From positions 1 to 5,887 of the forward strand of contig JARCMB010000009.1 of NCBI GenBank assembly GCA_030248825.1: a stretch of 5,887 bases of DNA, read 5' to 3'. The position numbers were made by a program, and so were the translations under genes. This document shows, piece by piece, positions 1 to 5,847 of this stretch; position 1 is the first letter of the stretch; each line of letters starts with the position of its first letter. The DNA is from Pseudanabaenaceae cyanobacterium MP8IB2.15 (GTDB lineage: Bacteria > Cyanobacteriota > Cyanobacteriia > Pseudanabaenales > Pseudanabaenaceae). The notes under the pieces were generated by a model that saw only the letters and a list, made by a program, of their open reading frames with translations, was not told where the DNA came from and did no database searches.

Positions 1-358
1 CGACTTCTGAGATCAAGGTTTTAGTGGTTTGCAAATCGACGCTAAAAGTTTCCAGATTACGGTTATTGATGCCGACCAGTTCGATATCGCTCAACTTCAG
101 CACCCGCTCTAGTTCGGTGGCGGTGTGAACTTCGATCAGAACCGTCAGATCCAGAGCTTTGGCAGTTTGTCTCAAACTCTCTAAATCAGCATCGCAGAGT
201 ACCGCCGCGATTAGTAAAATGGCATCAGCACCGTATCGTGCCAGATAAATCTGATATGGGTCGATGATGAATTCCTTACACAGCAACGGTAAATCAACGG
301 TGGGACGAATTAGGCGCAAGTTCTCAAAGCTACCCTGAAAAAATTCTCGCGATCGGGC
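1..358 (-). pseudogene. trpC: 5'-truncated trpC remnant (indole-3-glycerol-phosphate synthase)
   Basis: Reading right to left, an open frame of about 119 codons gives a clear middle part of indole-3-glycerol-phosphate synthase, the (beta/alpha)8-barrel enzyme that closes the indole ring in tryptophan synthesis. Recognisable blocks in order are FFQGSFENLRLIR, VDLPLLCKEFIIDPYQIYLAR (strand beta3, catalytic Lys at 275-277), GADAILLIAAVL, LTVLIEVHT (catalytic Glu at 131-133) and LVGINNRNLETFSVDL (the Asn-Asn at 62-67). The N-terminal part is absent: the ECKKASPSKG-type block that carries further catalytic residues should precede FFQGS, but an in-frame TAA lies at 359-361, only five codons before FFQGS. 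I see no credible start codon; an internal TTG in NLRL lacks a ribosome site. The frame continues beyond the left edge, so the 3' end is unseen. I read it as a broken copy, expecting an intact trpC elsewhere. An assembly error at the junction is the main alternative. Confidence 0.5.
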
Positions 359-417
359 TTAACCTTCATAAACGCCTTATTTAGTGACTGGCTTGGTTGT
401 AACTTGTTAGCTTTCAT
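310..417 (-). pseudogene. N-terminal scrap resembling a type IIG/Eco57I-like restriction-methylase gene
   Basis: A 35-codon minus-strand frame starts with ATG at 415-417, preceded by a purine-rich AAGGGG about 13 bases upstream, and ends with TAA at 310-312. Its first ~24 residues include SLNKAFMKVKPDRE. From memory this matches the conserved opening of large (>1000 residue) Eco57I-type DNA methyltransferase/restriction proteins, which usually begin KLQPSxSLNKAFxKVKPxR before a nuclease domain. After PDRE the frame leaves that family and reads out-of-frame trpC sequence (about 310-345), then stops. So it looks like the first ~75 bases of such a gene joined to a trpC fragment. It could be transcribed and make a useless 35-residue peptide. 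The family assignment rests on a short match recalled without a search; the open frame and the overlap with trpC are seen directly. Confidence 0.45.
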
Positions 418-481
418 GATCTGCTGTTGCAATTCCCCTTCTATAGCTTAGTTGCAGAAAGAATTAAAACGCGATCGAAAT

Positions 482-670
482 TTAGCTTTCAGGTTCGCTA
501 CTTATCGAAATATCTAAAGTTTCCTCGTCAATTTCGATGTAGAGCACATTCGGTTGGCAGCACACCTGACAGTCCTCAACATAGGACTGTTGCGATCCCC
601 CACTGATGTCTACAAAAGTCGAAATGGTTTCGCCACAATAAGCGCAAGTATATTCAGCGTCATTTTGCAT
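482..670 (-). CDS. CPXCG-type cysteine-rich protein, putative zinc-binding
   Basis: A 62-residue protein with two cysteine knuckles: C9-A-Y-C12-G-E near the N-terminus and Y-V-E-D-C34-Q-V-C37-C38-Q-P in the middle, followed by an acidic tail rich in Glu, Asp and Ser. This spacing and the EDCQVCC block are those of the CPXCG-motif cysteine-rich family, short proteins found widely in Proteobacteria and Cyanobacteria. No function is established; four cysteines in two CxxC pairs suggest a zinc ribbon. The name-giving CPxCG is CAYCG here, so the proline is replaced by alanine. Length agrees with the family. The start is ATG at 668-670, with only a weak GAG just before it. It is transcribed away from the large GH15-like gene across a 57-base spacer and towards the trpC remnant; no terminator hairpin is visible after its stop. 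Confidence 0.85.
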   Translation of the reverse strand: MQNDAEYTCAYCGETISTFVDISGGSQQSYVEDCQVCCQPNVLYIEIDEETLDISISSEPES

Positions 671-675
671 CTCGG

Positions 676-681
676 TACAAT
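676..681 (+). promoter_or_regulatory. Possible -10 element (TACAAT) for the GH15-like gene
   Basis: TACAAT matches the TATAAT consensus at five of six positions and would start transcription near 688, about 40 bases before the ATG at 728. The -35 candidate 17 bases upstream (TTCAGC, 653-658) is poor and lies within the start of the divergent small gene. Weak support only. Confidence 0.25.
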
Positions 682-691
682 GGGAAACTAG

Positions 692-710
692 AGTAACCTT
701 ATCTTAACCT
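692..710. promoter_or_regulatory. Candidate Pho-box-like direct repeat in divergent spacer
   Basis: Two 8-base units, AGTAACCT (692-699) and CTTAACCT (703-710), are separated by three bases, giving an 11-base period, one helical turn. CTTAACCT units with 3-base spacers are the form described for cyanobacterial SphR (PhoB-like) boxes, which usually have three units; the next 8-mers either side do not match. The plus-strand start at 728 is very close, leaving little room for a -10 element after the box, so it could be an operator or serve the minus-strand gene instead. Two short repeats can arise by chance. Confidence 0.25.
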
Positions 711-727
711 TGTTGATTCACCGCAGA

Positions 728-3700
728 ATGTCGATCGAACACCCAAACAATTCCCCTGCCGACCTTGCATCCAGACTGGATCGCTATTACCAAGAGATCA
801 CAGCCGTGATTCTCGATCGACAAAACCCAATAACGGGGTTGATGCCCGCCAGTACGGCAATTAACGCCCATGGCGACTACACCGATGCTTGGGTGCGAGA
901 CAACGTTTACAGCATTCAGGCTGTGTGGGGGTTGGCACTGGCATACCGCAAGCTGGATGACGATCGAGGACGCACTTACGAGCTAGAGCAAAGTGTGGTG
1001 AAGCTGATGCGGGGCTTGTTGTTTGCCATGATGCAACAGGCGCACAAAGTCGAGCGATTTAAAGTAACTCAAGCCCCACTCGACGCGCTCCATGCCAAAT
1101 ACGACACAAATACGGCGGCAACCGTGGTCGATGATGACCAGTGGGGACATTTGCAGCTAGATGCCACATCGCTTTACTTGCTGATGCTGGCGCAGATGAC
1201 TGCCTCTGGGTTACAGATTATTTTTTCGATCGACGAAGTTAACTTTGTCCAAAACCTCGTCTACTACATCGGTCGCGCTTACCGCACCCCAGACTACGGC
1301 ATCTGGGAGCGGGGCAATAAAGCCAATCATGGCTACCCCGAACTCAACGCCAGCTCGGTGGGAATGGCAAAAGCGGCTCTAGAAGCGGTGAATGGGTTAA
1401 ATCTATTTGGTGTGCGTGGTAGCCAAGCTTCGGTAATTCACGTTCTCTTAGATGAAATTGCGCGGACTCGGACGACACTTCGATCGCTTCTCCCCCGCGA
1501 ATCCAGTTCCAAAGAAGTCGATGCTGCCCTGCTTAGTGTGATTGGTTATCCTGCCTTTTCGATCGAAGATACCGCACTAGTAGAACGAACGCGCACGAAC
1601 GTTGTGACCAAACTTGAGGGTAAATATGGCTGCAAACGCTTTTTACGGGATGGGCATCAGACCGAGATCGAAGATGCCACTCGCCTCCATTATGAACCTT
1701 GGGAATTAAAGCAATTTGAGCATATTGAATGTGAATGGCCGCTATTTTTCACCTATTTGATGCTGGATGCTCAATTTCGGGGCGATCGAATTGAAGCCGA
1801 GGCATATTATCAGAAGCTCCAACCTCTGCTGGTCGAAAAAGATGGCTATCAACTCCTACCAGAACTGTTTTTTGTGCCGAGCGACCAAATCGAAGCTGAA
1901 CGCACCACACCTCAGAGCCAGATCCGTCTGCCTAATGCCAACCTGCCCTTAGTTTGGGCGCAAAGCCTCTATCTTGTCGGCAAGCTGATCCGCGAAGACC
2001 TGTTAGCAGTCGGAGACATCGATCCACTGGGACGACATCTTCGGATCAGAACGTATCGTCAGCCGATCGTCCAAGTCGCTTTACTCGCTGAAGATGAAGC
2101 TCTCCAGTCAGAATTAGCAACCTACGGGATTGAAACCCAGACTGCTGAGCAAATTTCCCCGATCCAAGTGCGGCAAGCCGATCATCTATCAGCAATCTAT
2201 TACCAAATCGGGCGTAACGATAAGCTCGGTCTCACAGGCAGACCAATCCGTCGGCTGCGTAGCCTCACAACAGCGAGGATTTTTCGGATTCGGGGCGAAG
2301 CGATCGTATTTTTACCATCCTTTCTCGACCAGCAACAGTTCTATCTCACGCTTGACTACCATTTCTTAGTGTCACAAATTAAAGGTGAACTGCTCTACAT
2401 TCAACGACACTGGTACAACCTCGGCAGACCGACGATGACATTACTGCTCACCCATGACATGTTTGAGATTGGCAGCACCGATGAGATCGATCGATCTCCT
2501 TTACTAGAGCTGCTGAAAGAATTGCGTGATGGTAACTGTAACGGTGTCACTGTCAAATCGGGACATCTCAATCAACTCATGTTGACATCTGGAACTGAAC
2601 GAATTGATTTTGTTCACGACTTCCAATTTTCAGAATTACCTTTAGAAGGCATTGCGTCCACATCTTCACTTTTACGCGGTGACATTAACTCCAATCATCC
2701 CTTATCCAATACTCAAGAATTTTTATTGGAATCAGAAACAGATATATCAAGCTTGCTCACCACATTACGCCAGTCCACCAATCTCTACGAGCAAATTGAC
2801 CTATTAGAAACCCTAAGCCACCTGCGAGATTTAGAGTTCGATACGAGATTATATGGAAATTATCTGACAGTTGGTGATTTATTGGATGAGCTATACATCA
2901 GAGCAGGGCAGTTGCAACTATGGACAATTATTCGCCGTGCCGCAGGCTTAATGAATAAAGTCGATATCGGTTTAGGAGACTCTGTGACAACGATCTTGAT
3001 TCGTGGCAAACAGATTGCCGTGGGCAAGTCTTATAACGAAGCCTCATTAATTACTAATCCTATGCCTTCTGCCGAAGTGATGGCAAAGATTGAAGAGTTC
3101 CGCAGCAATGATGTCAGAGAGCGATCGCTAACTCAGGAGATGATCATTTATCTCAGCATCCTCATTAAAGCCGAACCACAATTATTCGATGGATTACTGA
3201 CATTGCGCGTAGGATATCTAATTTTGCTGATCACGAGCGAACTAGCACGAGAATTTCAAGTCACTCAGGATGAAGCCTACGAACATCTCATGCGACTGAG
3301 TCCATTTGAAGCCAGTAGCCGCTTGCGTCAAGTGCTGGCAGGTTACGCCAACTTAGATCAAAATCTATTCCAACAAGAATCACTGCAAGTCAAGCAACAA
3401 CAGGAAATTCAATGGGTAGTTGCCGAGATGAATGCAGAAGCAGAAGCCTCAACATCAAATTCGCTAGACTGGTGGCAGCAACGTCAAAGAGATGGTGGGC
3501 TAAACCGCGTTCCCAAAGGTTTTTACCCCAAGGTTTGGCAGGTGATGCAACACTGTAAAGGCTTAGTGATTGGTGATAAACTCGATCGCCGCAATCGTTT
3601 AGATAGCGAATTAATTCTGGCAGAAATGACCCCAGGCGAGAAAAACTTTGCCCTTCGCATCGAGCATCTGCTCAACAAAATCCAAGCTCCAGAATATCGC

Positions 3701-4015
3701 CAGGTCAACACCGAAGCTCTGATCGAACTTGCCGCGATCTCCGAGCAAAATCCCGATCTGCAAATCGAAGACTATATCGTTTTGGATGTCCTAGTTGGTC
3801 ATGCCGTCCGCATCGCCTGGTTAGATCGATATCCGCAACACAACCATAATTACGACGAACAAAAAGGCGTAGCGTGGCGATCATTTTATGAAACCTCTCC
3901 ATTCGTCTGTGCTAGCTATATTGCCAAAGCCCTCCGATTCCTAATGGAATTAGCTCAAGCACCTAACTATGTCGCCGAACTCACCAACCTTGAAAATGAT
4001 AAATTTATTCAATAA
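728..4015 (+). CDS. GH15-family / phosphorylase kinase alpha-subunit-like protein
   Basis: A 1095-residue soluble protein without signal peptide or membrane segments. The N-terminal half is a glucoamylase-like (GH15) (alpha/alpha)6 barrel: DAWVRDN at 53-59, DDDQWGHLQLDAT at 135-147, YGIWERGNK around W193-E194 (the Glu aligns with the general acid of glucoamylases), YGCKRFLRDG at 300-309, ECEWPLF at 334-340, WAQSLYLVG at 410-418. Then come LTGRPIRRL (around 504) and DQQQFYLTLD (534-543). The C-terminal part has DGGLNRVPKGFYPKVW (from 922) and EMTPGEKNFALRIEHLLN (from 966). All these blocks occur in the same order in animal phosphorylase kinase alpha/beta subunits, so homology spans nearly the full length. 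The animal phosphorylation-rich insert is reduced to about 33 residues (882-914) and there is no C-terminal CaaX. Substrate and role in bacteria are unknown to me; an alpha-glucan-related or regulatory role is inference. The start chosen is ATG 728; a TTG at 710 would add six residues but overlaps the repeat and lies outside the family match, which begins near RLDRYYQ. Confidence 0.93.
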   Translation: MSIEHPNNSPADLASRLDRYYQEITAVILDRQNPITGLMPASTAINAHGDYTDAWVRDNVYSIQAVWGLALAYRKLDDDRGRTYELEQSVVKLMRGLLFAMMQQAHKVERFKVTQAPLDALHAKYDTNTAATVVDDDQWGHLQLDATSLYLLMLAQMTASGLQIIFSIDEVNFVQNLVYYIGRAYRTPDYGIWERGNKANHGYPELNASSVGMAKAALEAVNGLNLFGVRGSQASVIHVLLDEIARTRTTLRSLLPRESSSKEVDAALLSVIGYPAFSIEDTALVERTRTNVVTKLEGKYGCKRFLRDGHQTEIEDATRLHYEPWELKQFEHIECEWPLFFTYLMLDAQFRGDRIEAEAYYQKLQPLLVEKDGYQLLPELFFVPSDQIEAERTTPQSQIRLPNANLPLVWAQSLYLVGKLIREDLLAVGDIDPLGRHLRIRTYRQPIVQVALLAEDEALQSELATYGIETQTAEQISPIQVRQADHLSAIYYQIGRNDKLGLTGRPIRRLRSLTTARIFRIRGEAIVFLPSFLDQQQFYLTLDYHFLVSQIKGELLYIQRHWYNLGRPTMTLLLTHDMFEIGSTDEIDRSPLLELLKELRDGNCNGVTVKSGHLNQLMLTSGTERIDFVHDFQFSELPLEGIASTSSLLRGDINSNHPLSNTQEFLLESETDISSLLTTLRQSTNLYEQIDLLETLSHLRDLEFDTRLYGNYLTVGDLLDELYIRAGQLQLWTIIRRAAGLMNKVDIGLGDSVTTILIRGKQIAVGKSYNEASLITNPMPSAEVMAKIEEFRSNDVRERSLTQEMIIYLSILIKAEPQLFDGLLTLRVGYLILLITSELAREFQVTQDEAYEHLMRLSPFEASSRLRQVLAGYANLDQNLFQQESLQVKQQQEIQWVVAEMNAEAEASTSNSLDWWQQRQRDGGLNRVPKGFYPKVWQVMQHCKGLVIGDKLDRRNRLDSELILAEMTPGEKNFALRIEHLLNKIQAPEYRQVNTEALIELAAISEQNPDLQIEDYIVLDVLVGHAVRIAWLDRYPQHNHNYDEQKGVAWRSFYETSPFVCASYIAKALRFLMELAQAPNYVAELTNLENDKFIQ

Positions 4016-4210
4016 AAATTCAAACTAAATTAATCCGAAGCGATCGCAAATACAGCCATTTCTTTAGACAAATTTTAGATCCTTATCGACAAATTCGCCC
4101 ACATTCAACATTAAAGCCAGCAATTGTGACAAGTTTGTTAATATTCGTAGTATTTGACCAGTATACATCGCAGAAAATGCTAGTATGCCCTAGTAGTATG
4201 GATTGTAGCT
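4016..4210. other. Intergenic spacer with one HIP1 site
   Basis: No gene or convincing terminator hairpin is visible after the GH15-like gene, so read-through into chlP is possible. An exact HIP1 palindrome lies at 4040-4047. The 8-mer GACAAATT occurs twice (4068-4075 and 4089-4096). Frames open across the 3' part of the spacer, including the in-frame extension of chlP from 4126, show no resemblance to known proteins. Confidence 0.6.
4154..4186 (+). promoter_or_regulatory. Weak candidate promoter for chlP
   Basis: TTGACC at 4154-4159 matches the -35 consensus at five of six positions. The best -10 nearby is TAGTAT (4181-4186, four of six, preceded by TG), but the 21-base spacing is longer than the usual 16-18. 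A transcript from here would begin near 4193, about 30 bases before the TTG start and downstream of the possible start at 4126. Confidence 0.25.
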
Positions 4211-4212
4211 GT

Positions 4213-4217
4213 AGGAG
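4213..4217 (+). promoter_or_regulatory. Ribosome binding site that sets the chlP start
   Basis: AGGAG lies seven bases before the TTG at 4225-4227. The in-frame ATG codons upstream, at 4126 and 4198, have no comparable purine-rich site at that distance. This points to the TTG as start. Confidence 0.7.
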
Positions 4218-4224
4218 CAAATCT

Positions 4225-5454
4225 TTGACATTACGAGTTGCTGTTGTTGGCGGAGGCCCCGCTGGTTCCTGTGCGGCTGAAACTTTAGCCAAGTCTGGCG
4301 TTGAAACCTATTTATTTGAGCGCAAATTAGATAACGCCAAGCCCTGTGGTGGTGCGATCCCTCTCTGCATGGTACAAGAATTTGAATTGCCTCCAGAAAT
4401 AATCGATCGGCGAGTCCGCAAAATGAAGATGATATCGCCCAGTAACGTGGAAGTCGATATCAAATTGAATAACGAGGATGAATATATTGGCATGTGTCGT
4501 CGCGAAGTTTTAGACGGCTTCTTACGCGATCGCGCTGCCTCTCTGGGCGCAAAGCTGATTAACGGCCGAGTCCTAGACATCAAAATTACCGATAAAGGCA
4601 AAAGTCCTTATGTAATTGGTTATGCCGACATGTCAAACGGCGGACTTGAAGGTGTGATGAGATCGCTAGAGGTAGACATTATTATTGGCGCGGATGGATT
4701 CAACTCAGTTGTAGCAAAGGCGATCGATGCTGGTGACTACAACTATGCGATCGCTTTCCAAGAACGCGTCCGCATCTCCCCCGAAAAGATGAAGTACTAC
4801 GAGGATCGAGCCGAAATGTATGTCGGCAATGATGTCTCACCCGACTTTTACGCTTGGGTATTTCCAAAATTTGACCACGTTGCCGTTGGTACGGGGACAA
4901 TGCGCGTCAATCAAAAGCAAATCAAAACTCTCCAAGCTGGCATTCGCGCCAGAGCACATCACCGCATCGAAGGTGGAGAGGTAATTAAAGTCGAAGCCCA
5001 CCCAATTCCCGAACATCCCAGACCAAGGCGCGTCGTCGGTAGAGTTGCCCTAGTTGGTGATGCCGCAGGTTACGTCACCAAATCCAGTGGTGAAGGTATC
5101 TACTTTGCCGCAAAGTCAGGTCGGATGTGTGCCGAAGCGATCGTAGAGTTTGCCAAAAACAATACTCGTATTCCAACCGAAGCTGATCTCAAGGTCTACA
5201 TCAAGCGCTGGGATAAAAAGTATGGCATTACCTACACAGTTCTAGACATCTTACAGCGAGTATTCTATCGGTCCGATGCCACTCGCGAGGCCTTTGTAGA
5301 AATGTGTGCTGATCAAGATGTCCAAAAAATGACATTTGATAGCTACCTATATAAAACCGTTGTCCCAGCTAATCCTTTCATTCAGCTAAAAATTACCGCC
5401 AAGACAATCGGCAGTCTATTACGCGGAAATGCTTTAGCCCCCACCAGAGACTAG
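4225..5454 (+). CDS. chlP: Geranylgeranyl reductase ChlP
   Basis: ChlP reduces three double bonds of the geranylgeranyl group, on chlorophyll precursor or as free diphosphate, to phytyl, using NADPH and FAD at the thylakoid. It supplies the chlorophyll tail and phytyl-PP for tocopherol and phylloquinone. From the TTG start the protein is 409 residues, close to the ~406 of cyanobacterial ChlP, and begins M-TLRVAVVGGGPAGS. Visible elements are the dinucleotide-binding GGGPAG at 9-14, with acidic E32 ending the second strand (FERK); the family signature KPCGGAIPLCM at 39-49; RRVRKMKMISPSNVEV; the flavoprotein IIGADGFNS at 153-161; and LVGDAAGYVTKSSGEGI at 276-292, which contacts FAD. The C-terminal block YKTVVPANP is also typical. 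A longer reading from ATG 4126 or 4198 would add 33 or 9 residues without resemblance to the family and without a ribosome site, so I reject it. It ends in a strong shared hairpin with convergent psbM. Confidence 0.97.
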   Translation: MTLRVAVVGGGPAGSCAAETLAKSGVETYLFERKLDNAKPCGGAIPLCMVQEFELPPEIIDRRVRKMKMISPSNVEVDIKLNNEDEYIGMCRREVLDGFLRDRAASLGAKLINGRVLDIKITDKGKSPYVIGYADMSNGGLEGVMRSLEVDIIIGADGFNSVVAKAIDAGDYNYAIAFQERVRISPEKMKYYEDRAEMYVGNDVSPDFYAWVFPKFDHVAVGTGTMRVNQKQIKTLQAGIRARAHHRIEGGEVIKVEAHPIPEHPRPRRVVGRVALVGDAAGYVTKSSGEGIYFAAKSGRMCAEAIVEFAKNNTRIPTEADLKVYIKRWDKKYGITYTVLDILQRVFYRSDATREAFVEMCADQDVQKMTFDSYLYKTVVPANPFIQLKITAKTIGSLLRGNALAPTRD

Positions 5455-5474
5455 AAAACTCTAATAGGACATAG

Positions 5475-5515
5475 AAAAATAAGCTGAGGCTACTTGATAG
5501 CCTCAGCTTATTTTT
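5475..5515. terminator. Bidirectional intrinsic terminator between chlP and psbM
   Basis: A perfect 18-bp inverted repeat (5475-5492 with 5498-5515) encloses a 5-base loop. The core is AAGCTGAGGCTA with its complement, and A5 at the left end and T5 at the right give a U-tract on either strand. It begins 20 bases after the chlP stop and lies 33 bases beyond the psbM stop, so it can end both convergent transcripts. Confidence 0.92.
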
Positions 5516-5548
5516 ATTCAAGATATCTTAAATGGTTAGGCGAACAAA

Positions 5549-5665
5549 TTATTTACCCGTAGCCTCATCACGACTAGCAGTTTGAATATATAGAATCAAT
5601 AAAAAAGCAGTCGGCACAAATATTGCTAAAGCTGTCGCAATCAAACCCAAAAAATTAACTTCCAT
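5549..5665 (-). CDS. psbM: Photosystem II subunit PsbM
   Basis: A 38-residue single-span membrane protein: MEVNFLGLIATALAIFVPT, then a hydrophobic run to LLILYIQTASRDEATGK. The (M/E/Q)VN-LG-IAT-L-VPT-FL-ILY-QT pattern is that of PsbM, a small intrinsic subunit at the photosystem II dimer interface in the thylakoid membrane. Length is within the usual 33-40 residues, with the N-terminus short and the C-terminal tail polar. The start is ATG 5663-5665. A GGGAG lies 12 bases upstream (5678-5682), rather far; a nearer out-of-frame ATG exists at 5673-5675. It is monocistronic as far as seen, lying between the rRNA operon terminator and the terminator shared with chlP. It is small enough to be missed by default gene callers. 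Confidence 0.95.
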   Translation of the reverse strand: MEVNFLGLIATALAIFVPTAFLLILYIQTASRDEATGK

Positions 5666-5691
5666 AAACCCGCATTACTCCCTAAAATCAG

Positions 5692-5711
5692 ATTATATTG
5701 ATTTAATTATA
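5692..5711 (-). promoter_or_regulatory. Candidate psbM -10 elements
   Basis: On the minus strand two exact TATAAT hexamers occur, at 5706-5711 and 5692-5697, 14 bases apart. The first would start transcription near 5699 and give a leader of about 33 bases, the second near 5685 with about 20. Neither has a good TTGACA at 16-18 bases upstream. At least one is likely the psbM promoter because a terminator-like hairpin isolates psbM from upstream transcription. Confidence 0.5.
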
Positions 5712-5788
5712 GTCTCTAAGTTGAACAGCTATGAATGAAATCAGACATCAGCATTCTCTAAACATCTATAAATAATATATGGCTCTAA

Positions 5789-5839
5789 TTAAACGAGAAA
5801 GCCCTACATTATCAATTAATGTAGGGCTTTCTCGTTTAA
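5789..5839 (-). terminator. Terminator-like hairpin after the rRNA operon
   Basis: A perfect 23-bp inverted repeat (5789-5811 with 5817-5839) has a 5-base loop. On the minus strand it begins about nine bases after the 5S rRNA 3' end and ends GGGCTTTCTCGTTTAATT, with T-rich segments inside and after the right half. The form recalls rRNA-operon terminators such as that of E. coli rrnB, where GGGCCTTTCGTTTT closes the stem. The symmetric ends mean it could also work on the plus strand, though no plus-strand gene is seen to its left needing it. Confidence 0.82.
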
Positions 5840-5847
5840 ATATTAAT

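Larger units (their letters stand above)
4040..4754. repeat. HIP1 palindromes (GCGATCGC), scattered
   Basis: Exact copies of the cyanobacterial highly iterated palindrome lie at 4040-4047, 4526-4533 and 4747-4754; a fourth is at 3121-3128. One-mismatch forms occur at 349-356 and 471-478, among others. Their function is not settled; they mainly support the cyanobacterial origin. Confidence 0.9.

Noticed and set aside
710..727. TTG at 710 as start of the GH15-like gene (six extra residues)
   Set aside because: It overlaps the CTTAACCT repeat, has no clear ribosome site, and the family match begins well after the ATG at 728; not excluded, but less likely.
1767..2369. Plus-strand out-of-frame open frames (61 and 79 codons) inside the GH15-like gene
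   Set aside because: The main frame there carries the conserved motifs without interruption; the alternatives are compositional shadows.
2580..3010. More AT-rich stretch in the middle of the GH15-like gene, possible foreign insert
   Set aside because: The frame stays open and family blocks continue on both sides; it covers the variable linker between the two halves, where relaxed composition is expected.
3523..3902. Two minus-strand open frames of 62 and 65 codons within the GH15-like gene
   Set aside because: Both are antisense to conserved PHK-alpha-like blocks and have no ribosome site or recognisable product.
4068..4096. GACAAATT direct repeat in the spacer before chlP
   Set aside because: Only 8 bases in AT-rich sequence, 21 bases apart, with no known regulator site matching; chance is a sufficient explanation.
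4083..4292. 69-codon minus-strand open frame spanning the chlP start region
   Set aside because: It covers the chlP ribosome site and the FAD-binding codons in antisense and has no family resemblance.
4308..4601. 97-codon minus-strand open frame inside chlP
   Set aside because: It lies opposite a strongly conserved coding region, has an Arg/Ser-rich composition typical of antisense shadows, and resembles no family.
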